DNA of 62,414 bases, taken from contig JAGRMP010000274.1 in NCBI GenBank assembly GCA_020441225.1, forward strand, positions 1 through 62,414, given 5' to 3'. Source of the stretch: Maritimibacter sp. (lineage in GTDB: Bacteria > Pseudomonadota > Alphaproteobacteria > Rhodobacterales > Rhodobacteraceae). Shown piece after piece: positions 1 through 8,242 of this stretch. Both the position numbers and the translations under genes were made by a program. The first letter of the stretch is position 1. Every line of letters begins with the position of its first letter. The notes beneath the pieces are model-generated. The model did no database searches, was not told the DNA's origin, and worked only from the letters and a program-made list of their open reading frames with translations.

Positions 1-1718
1 CGTGAGTTGCGAGCCCCCGCAACCACCGAAATCTGACTCAGAACAGAAAAGTCGCCCTCCGGGGCGTTTTCCTGTTCTTCATGCCCAGCCGTGAAGATCT
101 TCGAGAGGTCCCCCCGGATCTCGACCGCGAGTCCATCCTTCGCATTTTCATCCGGCCGCACCCCGATTTCGTCGATCAGATCGCCGATGAGCTCGTTTGC
201 GGCGACCACGTGTTCAGGCTTCGCGAGAAGAGTGTCGAGCCGCTGCAAGAGCTTCTGGTAGGTCACGTCGAGATCGGCCGGACGGTCAACGGTCGGAGAA
301 TCCTCGTTGCTGTCCCGCGTCGCGATGGCCTGCTCGAGGCGTTTCGCTTCCTGTTCTTTTTCCTTGAGCCGACGGACCAGGGCGTCGCTCGACACGTCGT
401 TCTCGAGGAGGTCGAGCAGCCGCTCGATCGCTTTGCGAACCGACGCGAGATCGGACTCCAGTCTCAGGTCCTTCTGGGCAGAATAGTCAGCCGCCTCCGA
501 CAGCAGCCGCTCGACCTCGGATTGGAAATGCGCGGACAGCTCCGGATCAAGCAGCCCGGCCCGGAGTCGCCGCAGGATCCGTTCTTCGAGCTTGAACCGC
601 GAGATGGTTTTCGAGTTGTTGCAGGTCGAAGGGCCACGGGTCTTGCGGCCATAGCAGCCATACCTGTCTTTCCCGACGATCGTGTAGCCGGCGCCGCAGC
701 AGTCGCACGTCACCAGGCGCGCCAGAAGGTATTTCGCACGGTGGCTGCCGTTCAGCGACCGCCGGTCCGGCTCATCCTTCGCGTATTCCTTGTAGGTCGC
801 CTCGAGGCGCTCCTGAACCTTGTTCCACGCGTCATCGTCGATGATCTGAAGCTCCTGACGTTCCTGGTGGATAACGAACTCGTCGTCCACCGGACGAGAG
901 ATCCTGTTCCCAGTATCCGGGTCGCGGGTGAAACGCTTCCGACCGTAGGTGATGATGCCGACATACGCCTCATTGCGGAGCATGCCATCGCGTTTCTTGG
1001 CGTTGCCCCGGATGGTGGAGTCGTTCCAAAGTCCGCCGCGGGGGCTCGGGATCCCGTCCTTATTGAGACCGGCGGCGATTGCACGTGGGGAAAGACCGGC
1101 CGAATACTCCTCGAAAACCCGTCTCACGACGATGGCCTGACCCGGATCAATTTCGCGATTGAGGTCTTTGGAGTAGACGACTTTGTAGCCGTAGGCGACC
1201 CCTGCCGCGATCTGGCCCCTCATGGTCTTTCCCGCCTGACCACGCCGGGTCTTCTCGCCGATCTCCCGGGATTGCACATCGGCCACGCCCGCATAGAACG
1301 GAATCATTTTCCAGTCGATCAGCCCAGCGTTTGCTGAGAACAAGCCGACACCACGATGCTCCATCCACTCGGCGGTGGTCACGACATCGGCAGCCCGGCG
1401 ACCGATGCGCTCGATGCCTTCGACGAAGAGCGCTCCGACGTCTCCGCGGCCAATGCGTTCCTTCATCTGCATTACACCGGGTCGGCTGCGAAGCAGCGTT
1501 CGACCGGTCGACGCACGATCGAAATACGCGCCGACGACTTCGAACCCAGCCCGTTCGGCCGCAGAGCGGCAAAGCGCAAGTTGGTCCTCGACCGACATCT
1601 CGTTCTGTTTTTTGTCGGAATACCGCGCATAGAGAACCGCGCAAGGCCGGCTGGTCCCAGCGTCAGAAACAGGTGCGGCCGCAGCGGCTCGGCGCGCCTT
1701 CCGTTTTTCGTCGGTCAA
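1..1718 (-). CDS. Large serine recombinase (site-specific integrase), C-terminus cut by window edge
   Basis: The reading frame is open for 572 codons and leaves the window at the left edge. It starts at TTG (1716-1718), placed by a GGGAGG ribosome site at 1725-1730; there is no ATG nearby. Residues about 24-150 form the resolvase catalytic domain, with the nucleophile Ser33 in ARYSDKKQ. A Recombinase domain follows (about 165-320). A zinc ribbon is marked by Cys337, Cys340, Cys354 and Cys365, and then comes a long coiled-coil region. This order is that of the large serine integrases that insert and, with a directionality factor, excise islands. Its last visible residues are read through the putative attachment core at 13-37, giving the VAGA motif that integrases often show when their 3' end meets a tRNA-type att site. 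It is preceded by a small coupled ORF. The family is secure; the target site is inferred. Confidence 0.9.
   Translation of the reverse strand, partial: MTDEKRKARRAAAAAPVSDAGTSRPCAVLYARYSDKKQNEMSVEDQLALCRSAAERAGFEVVGAYFDRASTGRTLLRSRPGVMQMKERIGRGDVGALFVEGIERIGRRAADVVTTAEWMEHRGVGLFSANAGLIDWKMIPFYAGVADVQSREIGEKTRRGQAGKTMRGQIAAGVAYGYKVVYSKDLNREIDPGQAIVVRRVFEEYSAGLSPRAIAAGLNKDGIPSPRGGLWNDSTIRGNAKKRDGMLRNEAYVGIITYGRKRFTRDPDTGNRISRPVDDEFVIHQERQELQIIDDDAWNKVQERLEATYKEYAKDEPDRRSLNGSHRAKYLLARLVTCDCCGAGYTIVGKDRYGCYGRKTRGPSTCNNSKTISRFKLEERILRRLRAGLLDPELSAHFQSEVERLLSEAADYSAQKDLRLESDLASVRKAIERLLDLLENDVSSDALVRRLKEKEQEAKRLEQAIATRDSNEDSPTVDRPADLDVTYQKLLQRLDTLLAKPEHVVAANELIGDLIDEIGVRPDENAKDGLAVEIRGDLSKIFTAGHEEQENAPEGDFSVLSQISVVAGARNS
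13..37. other. Putative attachment site att1 (tRNA 3'-end-like core)
   Basis: This 25-base segment matches 35049-35073 at 24 of 25 positions. Its first 13 bases, GCCCCCGCAACCA, read like the acceptor end of a tRNA plus CCA. It lies inside the distal end of the serine recombinase gene. The bases to the left (1-12) do not continue a tRNA T-arm, so no intact tRNA can be claimed here. Confidence 0.55.
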
Positions 1719-1870
1719 CTTCCGCCTCCCTTCCGGCTCTTGAGTTCGGTCACGTAGGCCTTCGCCATCAGCGCCACGATATCACGCAGGACGACGGTCA
1801 CAGACACCGAGCCTCCTGGATTGTCATTCGCAGCCACGAGGGTCTGGCGTGGGTGTTCGTCTGGTTTCAT
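1715..1870 (-). CDS. Small hypothetical protein (51 aa), coupled to the serine recombinase
   Basis: The ATG at 1868-1870 follows an AGGA ribosome site 8 bases upstream. The TGA stop (1715-1717) overlaps the TTG start of the recombinase (1716-1718), so the recombinase is probably translated by coupling. The protein starts MKPDEHPRQTL, contains AANDNPGG, and has a hydrophobic, possibly helical middle (VTVVLRDIVALMAKAY). I do not recognise the family. Its position suggests a role in limiting or licensing integrase synthesis, or it may simply be a leader peptide. Confidence 0.55.
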   Translation of the reverse strand: MKPDEHPRQTLVAANDNPGGSVSVTVVLRDIVALMAKAYVTELKSRKGGGS

Positions 1871-2349
1871 GCTCTTCGTCCTCATCATTAGTGCCGCGGC
1901 GGCGGCCAATAGAAAGAATAAAAATACGTTTCGAAAAATCCGGAAACGGATCTGGGAAGAAAATTCGAAATTTCTGGAGGGCTTCACGTAACTACCGGAA
2001 AACATGAGGAAGAATTCGACGGGCTGCTTTGGCAGATCCGGACAGAACCCGACCGCTAATGTCCGGGCCGGACGGCGCGCCGTTGCATATGCCACCATTG
2101 AGAGAGCCCCCGGAAGAGAGATGCGGGCGAAGGCCCAACGCAGGATGGCGCCGACAAACGTCATGCACGAAACGGGCCATGGCGAGATGGCTACCCGACC
2201 CCGGCAGGCCCGCCGCGAGGAAGGCGGTGCCGTGGGTTGGGCCCGCAGCGGGAAACGTTGGTTCCCCGCCCGTTGTTGAAACGCGGATTCTGCCCCACAC
2301 ATTCGGCACTCCGAGTAGTCTCGGCCAATCACCATGGCAGGGCAAAGAG
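1871..2349. other. Intergenic region with AT-rich promoter-like segment
   Basis: I see no convincing gene here. Bases about 1905-1985 are markedly AT-rich against their surroundings. They hold an inverted repeat with arms CGTTTC (1927-1932) and GAAACG (1943-1948) and a near-palindrome at 1959-1974. This is the expected place for the promoter and operator of the small-ORF/recombinase transcript, which runs on the minus strand. The rest of the stretch shows only non-convincing short frames. Confidence 0.4.
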
Positions 2350-2757
2350 TCAGCCAGGCCGGCGGTGTCGCATGGCCGGCGTATCATCCGCATGCGCAGC
2401 CTTGAGCACATCGCGATAACCGTCCGTCAGCGCACAAATGTCCTCGACTACCGCTGAGCCTGGGTCGAAGGCCGCGAAAAACGCGCCTTCGTCATGGTCG
2501 AGATCGTGGACATGCTTGAGCTCAAGGACATCCTGAAGGGCGTCCAGCCGACGTTTGCAGCTCCTCGTGATCTCCCCGCCGTGCGCAAGGTCATCGGCGA
2601 TTGCCGCCACGAGGCGGCAACCACGTGCGCCCGCGAGCAGTCCTGCTGCGTTGAACAACGCTTCACGGTGGTCGCCCACGAAGTCACGCAGCGATGCTGC
2701 TCCGTTGTCCGCCATCATGTGATGACCGTGGTCGAGAGTTCGGAATTGATCGAACAT
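2350..2757 (-). CDS. Hypothetical protein (135 aa)
   Basis: The ATG at 2757 has a clear AGGAG ribosome site (CAATCAGGAGATCAAC) directly upstream. The protein is mostly helical and rich in His, Asp and Ala (LDHGHHMMADNG, ELKHVHDLDHDEGAFF). The His/Asp/Glu clusters could bind metal, but no known motif is recognised. It stands alone between the recombinase promoter region and the twin tyrosine recombinases, so it is probably accessory cargo of the element. Confidence 0.6.
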   Translation of the reverse strand: MFDQFRTLDHGHHMMADNGAASLRDFVGDHREALFNAAGLLAGARGCRLVAAIADDLAHGGEITRSCKRRLDALQDVLELKHVHDLDHDEGAFFAAFDPGSAVVEDICALTDGYRDVLKAAHADDTPAMRHRRPG

Positions 2758-3066
2758 GTTGATCTCCTGATTGCTGGGGCTCCGGCGCTACGGCCGGGTC
2801 AAGATCGGTCCCTGCATTTCCGGACCACACCTGGATTGCCTGTCTCTCTGACCGTCGTTCATTCCGTCCCGCACCGGGAGGGGGCGGAAAGAACCGTCGG
2901 AGTTGGGCTGATTTCGCGTGCCTACGGGGTCCGAGCGGGGTTTGAACCGAAAAGCCGTTCCATAGGCACGTGGAGTTGAAAGCGCCGGGGCAGCGGCGCC
3001 TTCGACAGCCTTAGACAGTTTCCATGGTTTCCTGCCGCTCGCCTGGAGACCCGATGGCTCCGTGTC
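2758..3066. other. Intergenic region with 10-bp imperfect inverted repeat
   Basis: No gene is seen. An inverted repeat with arms GTGCCTACGG (2918-2927) and CCATAGGCAC (2960-2969), 9 of 10 paired around a 32-base spacer, lies just downstream of the tyrosine recombinase pair. It could be a transcription terminator, a recombination site, or fortuitous. Confidence 0.35.
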
Positions 3067-4431
3067 CTACCGCGAAGCCTGTTTCTTGATCTCGTCGCGC
3101 ATATGGCTCCACGAGCGAGCTGCGGCATCGCCTTCGGACACGGACCGATACTCTTCACCGGCGGCCTTGGTCTTGTGCCCCAGGTGCGCCGAGATGACGT
3201 CGGCCGCGGTCTCCGGGTCATGCAGTCGGAGGTAGTCCGCGGCGAGTGTGCGCAGATCCTGCGAGGGGATGCCGATCGCTTGCTTCACCATTGCGCTCGG
3301 CCACCTGCGCCCCATGGGATGGTCATCCAGGGTCATCCAGTTCTTGCCAACCAGCTCGCGATATCGAAGGTGAATGAAGCGGTCTGGACGTCCACCGAGG
3401 ATCAGCTCGTCGAGGATTTCGCCCACCTCTGGCCACAGCACTCCGGCCTCAGTTTCATGATCGGTCTTTTCCTGAATCCAAGCGAGGCGCCAACTCCCAT
3501 CGACTTCGCGAACGATGTCTTCGCCGATCCGCCAAAGGGATGCGTCGCCGGTGCGCGCCGGTTTGTTCATAGAGACGGCGCAAAGCGCCGCGCTCTGAAG
3601 GGCGGTCACCTTCTCGGAAGAATGGTCGGGGAGATCCTTGGCGGCGGTCCGGAGCTTCCCGATTTCGGCCGCGACGAACTCGAACCCGCCTTTTTCCACG
3701 ATGTCGGCGATCCGGGCATATTTCAGCTTGTCCCCGGCATCGGCGACGTCGAGCAAGTGGTCGCGAACAAATCGCACGCCGTCGAGCGCATCGGGGTCGG
3801 CGCCGCCGTAGCGACCGAGAACGACGAGGGCCCCGACGTAGTTGGCGATGGTGCGACCGCGGAGTTCCCCTTTCTGTTTCTTCATCCGACGCCGCGAACC
3901 GGGAAAAGTTTCTGCGAGGCGATGGGCCGTGAGGAAGTTGAGCTCATCGGTTGCAATCCCGGCGTTCACCAGCTGAGCGCACCGGTTGATCGCCGCACGA
4001 TATTGGCGAAGACTGCTCGGGGCGATCGACGCCGTCTCAAGGCCGACGTAATAGGCCTGCCATGTCGCTGGCCAGGTCCGCACGTCGATCGTCCCCGGGC
4101 TGGATTTCCGGTCCTTCGCGCGCGGAGTGGGCTTCGGGCGCTTCGCAACCCATTCCGCCTTCACGGTGATCGCTCCAGCGGTGGAAACTGTTGGAGCATA
4201 CTTCGCGAGCGCCCGGAGGAGGGTCCGGAATGTCGGCTCCGACTTCGCCGCGTCCCGAAAACTCTGCGCGCTTGGCGCAGCGACCGGTTCCCGGCGTGCG
4301 CCGACGATTGAGAAGAATCGTCCCACAACGGCGGCAGCCCCCGGTTCCAACTCTCCGCGGTTCTCGAGCATGCTCTTCCGCACAAGCGGCGGAGCTGCTT
4401 CGAGATGTTGCTCGACAGTCAGGCGTCTCAC
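3067..4431 (-). CDS. Tyrosine recombinase-like protein with altered active site (454 aa)
   Basis: The C-terminal third has the phage-integrase fold signature: an arginine box (NKPARTGDAS), the box II region QDLRTLAADYL, the LGH motif (AHLGHKTKAA) and a terminal tyrosine, Tyr428, in GEEYR. The usual box II His-x-x-Arg is Gln391-x-x-Arg394 here, so one catalytic histidine is replaced. The N-terminus is a SAM-like core-binding region. Its ATG overlaps the stop of the upstream 642-residue recombinase by ATGA (4428-4431), so the two are translationally coupled and probably act together. It may be a catalytically weakened partner rather than an independent integrase. Confidence 0.8.
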   Translation of the reverse strand: MRRLTVEQHLEAAPPLVRKSMLENRGELEPGAAAVVGRFFSIVGARREPVAAPSAQSFRDAAKSEPTFRTLLRALAKYAPTVSTAGAITVKAEWVAKRPKPTPRAKDRKSSPGTIDVRTWPATWQAYYVGLETASIAPSSLRQYRAAINRCAQLVNAGIATDELNFLTAHRLAETFPGSRRRMKKQKGELRGRTIANYVGALVVLGRYGGADPDALDGVRFVRDHLLDVADAGDKLKYARIADIVEKGGFEFVAAEIGKLRTAAKDLPDHSSEKVTALQSAALCAVSMNKPARTGDASLWRIGEDIVREVDGSWRLAWIQEKTDHETEAGVLWPEVGEILDELILGGRPDRFIHLRYRELVGKNWMTLDDHPMGRRWPSAMVKQAIGIPSQDLRTLAADYLRLHDPETAADVISAHLGHKTKAAGEEYRSVSEGDAAARSWSHMRDEIKKQASR

Positions 4432-6356
4432 GAGGACCTCCCTTTCATACGCTTGAAAACATCCGGGTGGCGGGCGAGCAACGCCGCTCGCACAGCCCTG
4501 GCTGCCTGTTCACCGCTGTCACGGCCGTAGTGAGCGCGCACGGTTTCTTCCGTGTCGCCGAGCACCGACGCCGCTTTGGCATAGTTCCCCGGCTCGACCG
4601 CAAGGATGAGCGTCGCAATGGCGTGGCGGCAGGCATGCGGCGAAATTCCGAGCCCGACTTTCTCGTCACCGAGTGCCCAGACCTCAGCCATGGTGGCGGG
4701 GGACATGCAGCCCTCCGGCAACCTGATCGCGTCCTTGACGTGGCGCGGGCTCGCCATCCCGGGGAACACGAAGGGCGTATCCGGGAGTTTGCGGAGTTCG
4801 ACAAACCGCTTCCGGTGTGTCGCGAGCCAGTCCCACAGGATCTTGGCGTCCGCGCCGACGACGTGAACCGTCACATCGCGATCATTCTTGATTTCGCCCT
4901 TGAAGAACCGAATCTCGGCGTGGCGTTTCTTCTGGACCCAGGTAAGGTTCCGACCGATCTCGGGCGATGCGCGGTGCCGCAGCCCGATCAGGTTGCTGGT
5001 CCGAAGCGGACGCGACACCTGGATTGCGCAAAGAGCCGCGGCGGCAAAAAGGCGAAGCGCCGCGTCCTCGGCTTCCGTATCGCCGGCGGCCTTGGCCTCC
5101 GCGATCGCCTCTTCGGCGCGGCGGGCCAGTTCGGCCGGTGCGTTGACGAAACGCGCCGCGAGATCCGGGCGCATCTGAAGCATCCGGCAGGTCTGATCGG
5201 CCTCTTCGGTCATCTCCTTGGGAGTGACGATGTATTCGTGATAGGCGACCTTCAGAACGTCGATGTGCGCAACGATTTCCGCGTCGTGCAATCCGTGGCG
5301 CGCGACAGTCCGCAGATTGGTGAGCCGCCCTGCCAGGGTCTGGCTTTTCGAGGGGTCCTTCAGGTGGAGGGACGCCGTCGACCGCGCGATCTGATCGTCG
5401 ACCGCGGACACGATCCGTTCGCGCGTCATGAGATCGCGCAGGTCGGAGACTTCAGCGTCTGCTCCTTGCTGTTTGTGCAAGCGGAAAAGCCAGGTCACGG
5501 CGCCTTTGTAGCCGGAGATCGCCGTCTTCGAGTTCTTTGGCCGGCGCCCGCGGTCGCGCACGCGCTCCGCCACCAACCGGTCGATTTCGGCAGAAGCAAG
5601 GCCGGCTTCCATCTGCGACTTGATCCAGGCGGCAAGATCGGCCGGTGTCAGGAGCACTTCCCGGAACACATCCTCCGCGTCAGCGCGGAGGACATCCGGA
5701 AGCGAGGACCAGAGGATCCTCTCGGCTCGGTCCGACGTCTTCGGGACCTTCAGCAGATCGCGGGGGAGGAGCGGGACCAGATCCGGCCATTGGTTTTGCC
5801 CGCGCATCAGCCGGTTGAGGAGGTTGACGCCCCGCGCCAGGGCGCGGCGCTTCTCAACCGAGGCTTCCCGAAACACCCGGTCGATTTCGGTCTGGTCGAG
5901 GTCGTTGAGCGACACCTGGCACCGCGACCGCAACGCGTAGAGCGCTTTGTGGGTCGAGGTTGTAAAGTCCGCGCCCTCATCGACGAACCCTTCCCGCGCC
6001 TTGACCGCGTCGATGACGGGATCGTAGGTGGCGGACACGCCGGCAGGTTTGGCCGAACCGTGCGCCGCGTAGAACCGCTCGAGGAGTGCACGCACCCGAG
6101 AGTTGCCGCGCCGGCGGGTCGCCTCGAGGTCATCCGCGTGCGAAACTGAGCCGTAGGCCGTGTCGACGATGACAGCGTCGAAATGGGGAATGTCGGCGGG
6201 GATCATACCGATGTCGTCATCGGCCAGGCCCATCCGGGCCGGGATCTTGAGCAACTCGTATTTCGCGTGGCGGGACTCGCCGACGGCTTCGGCCCAGGTC
6301 GCGACATCGCCCAGGGTGGCAGTGTCGAGGGATGTGAACGTGCTTTGGTAGGTCAT
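4428..6356 (-). CDS. Tyrosine recombinase / integrase (642 aa)
   Basis: The C-terminal domain carries the full tyrosine recombinase set: Arg452 (SRPLRTSNLIGL), His574-x-x-Arg577 (PHACRHAIATL), the VLGD box and nucleophile Tyr610 (VRAHYGRD). The roughly 400-residue N-terminal part is much longer than in phage integrases, as in the multi-recombinase families of island elements. The start ATG at 6356 has a GGAGATACGAA ribosome site. It is the first gene of a two-recombinase operon (the next overlaps by 4 bases) and lies 268 bases from a double-HTH gene on the same strand. Whether the pair works on the outer element or on a nested one is unknown. Confidence 0.85.
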   Translation of the reverse strand: MTYQSTFTSLDTATLGDVATWAEAVGESRHAKYELLKIPARMGLADDDIGMIPADIPHFDAVIVDTAYGSVSHADDLEATRRRGNSRVRALLERFYAAHGSAKPAGVSATYDPVIDAVKAREGFVDEGADFTTSTHKALYALRSRCQVSLNDLDQTEIDRVFREASVEKRRALARGVNLLNRLMRGQNQWPDLVPLLPRDLLKVPKTSDRAERILWSSLPDVLRADAEDVFREVLLTPADLAAWIKSQMEAGLASAEIDRLVAERVRDRGRRPKNSKTAISGYKGAVTWLFRLHKQQGADAEVSDLRDLMTRERIVSAVDDQIARSTASLHLKDPSKSQTLAGRLTNLRTVARHGLHDAEIVAHIDVLKVAYHEYIVTPKEMTEEADQTCRMLQMRPDLAARFVNAPAELARRAEEAIAEAKAAGDTEAEDAALRLFAAAALCAIQVSRPLRTSNLIGLRHRASPEIGRNLTWVQKKRHAEIRFFKGEIKNDRDVTVHVVGADAKILWDWLATHRKRFVELRKLPDTPFVFPGMASPRHVKDAIRLPEGCMSPATMAEVWALGDEKVGLGISPHACRHAIATLILAVEPGNYAKAASVLGDTEETVRAHYGRDSGEQAARAVRAALLARHPDVFKRMKGRSS

Positions 6357-6507
6357 TTCGTATCTCCGGTTCTGGGGGGAGGGCCGTTGGCGTCTTCAAC
6401 TCAAGAGACGCCGAGGGACATTCCCGTTCAGACCGCCAACTTGCGGCCACCGGGGAGATCGCGCCCGATCGGGCGGTTCGCACCTTATGTCGCGAAAAAT
6501 CCGCATT

Positions 6508-6562
6508 TCGCACGTTCGGGCACGAACACAACGCCAATAAATGTTTGCGCCCGAAAGTGCGA
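6508..6562. repeat. Inverted repeat upstream of the twin recombinases
   Basis: The arms TCGCACGTTCGGGC (6508-6521) and GCCCGAAAGTGCGA (6549-6562) pair at 13 of 14 positions around a 27-base spacer. They lie in the 268-base gap between the recombinase operon start (6356) and the end of the double-HTH gene (6625). It may be an operator or a recombination core. Confidence 0.5.
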
Positions 6563-6624
6563 CGGGCGATGGAACGTGCATCGTGTCATGCTGAGGCGCA
6601 TCCGAGCTGTGCGACAGGGCGCCA

Positions 6625-6996
6625 TCACTGCCACCACTTCGCGGGCAAAGTGGCTCCCAGGGCGAGCTGAAGCCAGTCTGTCGCGTCGTCAGGATTCAGG
6701 CGCACTGCGCCGAACGCGTTTCGGGTCGGGAGACCCTCGTCGATCCACCGGTCGACAGTCCGTGTGCTGACGCCAAGTGCCGACGCAATTTTCTGCCGGG
6801 ACAGGAGTTGCTGCTTGTAGCGCTCTTGGCGTGCCCCCTTGGGCATCGGACCATCTTCACAAGCCCATACATCGAGCCAACCGAAACGGTATAGGCGTCG
6901 GACGCGGATACCCTGGATCTCACCCCGCCGGGCCTTGCGCCGAATGGTCTCCGGGCGGAGGCCGAAATGGGTGGCGACGTCTTCGACGGTAAGCAT
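6625..6996 (-). CDS. Double helix-turn-helix (excisionase-like) DNA-binding protein (123 aa)
   Basis: Two HTH_17/excisionase-like motifs are visible. The first is TVEDVATHFGLRPETIRRKA with an RRLYRFGWLDVWAC wing (about 2-45). The second is RQKIASALGVSTRTVDRWIDEGLPTRN (about 67-93), followed by DDATDWLQLA. Such proteins act as recombination directionality factors or local repressors. The gene precedes the twin tyrosine recombinases on the same strand, so it is a natural candidate for their Xis or regulator. The ATG at 6996 has an AGAAGGAA ribosome site. The same two-motif architecture recurs in the gene at 9899-10264. Confidence 0.75.
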   Translation of the reverse strand: MLTVEDVATHFGLRPETIRRKARRGEIQGIRVRRLYRFGWLDVWACEDGPMPKGARQERYKQQLLSRQKIASALGVSTRTVDRWIDEGLPTRNAFGAVRLNPDDATDWLQLALGATLPAKWWQ

Positions 6997-7197
6997 TTCC
7001 TTCTCCGTTTGGTGATCTCCAAAGGGACATAGGTCCCGATCACGTCGCGGAAAAATCGACCCAAGCGCTCAAACCGGCGAGGTAGGTCAGGAAAACAACA
7101 CTGGTGTGTCGCGCCAGCGGAACCTGGGATCGGCGAAGGAATCCGGTGTATCGCCTCGAACGGGGCGCGCCGAGAGACGCGCCCCAACCCGCAGCGA

Positions 7198-7668
7198 TCA
7201 GGTCGAGAGTAGTGCGGTCATCTGCGAAATGTGCCGTCGGTGTGTTTCGTCCGCGCGCTCCGTTAGCGTCTGGCCGAGGACCGCGTCGTAGCGGGAGACC
7301 GCGACCCGAACGGCATAGCGCAGCGCCTCGACGGGAACTGCACCGCCCCGGTCCCCAACCAGCTCCACAACGATCGAGGTGCCGATACGCCGGGGCGTGA
7401 ATAGGAGCCGACTGTTTCGCAGGCAAACGAGTTGGTCGGTGATCCCCATGAGAGATTGCGCGGTCACGACCGTTGGATCTCGCGTTTCCGCGCGTTCCAG
7501 CCAGTCCAGGACGGCTGCGGTGAGGCCATCGACCTCTTCGGTGGCAAGAAACCTCAGCTCCCTCCGGAACCGGGTCCCGATCGCGGCGAGTTCAGTCCGC
7601 AAATCCTCGGAAGTGAGGTTGCTCGCGACCGGGCGCGAGGCCCGGTCGACTTCGGGTGTCATGTGCAT
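7198..7668 (-). CDS. Hypothetical protein (156 aa)
   Basis: The start is set by CAGGAG ahead of ATG (7668). The predicted protein is soluble and mixed alpha/beta: a helical N-terminal half (TSEDLRTELAAIGTRFRREL, VDGLTAAVLDWLERA) is followed by a strand-rich stretch (LLFTPRRIGTSIVVELVGD). No family is recognised. It lies 13 bases downstream of the PemK-like gene on the same strand, so the two are probably co-transcribed. It might be a partner of that toxin, but nothing in the sequence proves it. Confidence 0.6.
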   Translation of the reverse strand: MHMTPEVDRASRPVASNLTSEDLRTELAAIGTRFRRELRFLATEEVDGLTAAVLDWLERAETRDPTVVTAQSLMGITDQLVCLRNSRLLFTPRRIGTSIVVELVGDRGGAVPVEALRYAVRVAVSRYDAVLGQTLTERADETHRRHISQMTALLST

Positions 7669-7681
7669 GACGTGCTCCTGT

Positions 7682-8242
7682 TCAGTGATTATGCGACACC
7701 CCTTCCGCGTGGGTCCACTGCCTCGGGCGTGTCACGACGACCACGCTCCGAGCTGCGGCACCCGGGCCTGCATCTGCCCAACCTTTCGCGCGCCTCCGCT
7801 TCTGGCGCAGGAACCCGCGCTTCGGTCCGGGATGGAGGCCGGCCCGCTCCCGGGCTTCGCGTTCGTCTCGAGGTCCCTCTTCCGAGATCAACCGTAGGAT
7901 GTGGTCAAGGCGGGGCCGGGACTCGTCCCCCAGCGTTCCGACAACCAGATGTCCGTGACGATCGGAAACGAGCCTGTGATCCGTCCTGGAGAGCCGGACC
8001 CTCCGCGCGCAAACGAACCGGGTCGGCCGATGGAGACCGTTCGTGTCCGGGTCGTTCGCCACGCTCAAGTCGAGCCCGCGATTGGCGTCGGTTTCCGAGG
8101 TCGTGCCGTATGCGAGGAGCAGTTCGTCGTCAGTCGCTTCGAGCACCAGGCACGGCCGTGGGTGTTCCGAAGGTCCTTCTCGGCGCGGAAAGCGGGCGGT
8201 AACAATATCGCCCACCTTGGGCTGGTCGGTGGCTACAGGCAT
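7682..8242 (-). CDS. PemK/MazF-like growth-inhibitor family protein (186 aa)
   Basis: From the chosen ATG (8242) the protein begins MPVATDQPKVGDIVTARFPR and continues HPRPCLVLEA and LAYGTTSETDAN. This is the SH3-like beta-barrel layout of PemK/MazF ribonuclease toxins, in which Gly-Asp-Ile-Val and the Arg-Pro-Cys/Ala-Leu-Val strand are typical. Family members usually stop near 110-120 residues; this one has a basic, Gly/Arg-rich tail of about 60 residues, which is unusual. An upstream in-frame ATG at about 8284 is less likely because GAGGG precedes the chosen start. No recognisable antitoxin precedes it. Confidence 0.6.
   Translation of the reverse strand: MPVATDQPKVGDIVTARFPRREGPSEHPRPCLVLEATDDELLLAYGTTSETDANRGLDLSVANDPDTNGLHRPTRFVCARRVRLSRTDHRLVSDRHGHLVVGTLGDESRPRLDHILRLISEEGPRDEREARERAGLHPGPKRGFLRQKRRRAKGWADAGPGAAARSVVVVTRPRQWTHAEGVSHNH

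Noticed and set aside
52..75. A terminator hairpin (CGCCCTCCGGGGCG then T-run)
   Set aside because: It lies within the recombinase coding sequence; the T-run reads on the plus strand where no gene ends. A related hairpin occurs right of att2, so it is better viewed as part of the shared att-proximal sequence.
81..1337. A 418-codon open frame on the plus strand
   Set aside because: It is antisense to the serine recombinase, lacks family features and a ribosome site; it arises from GC-rich codon bias.
2918..2969. A tRNA-like gene (closing arms plus a GGTTTGAACC-like stretch)
   Set aside because: Only about 52 bases long, without anticodon arm or CCA; better described as an inverted repeat.
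4191..6149. A 652-codon plus-strand frame
   Set aside because: Antisense to the 642-residue tyrosine recombinase, which has all catalytic motifs and a ribosome site.
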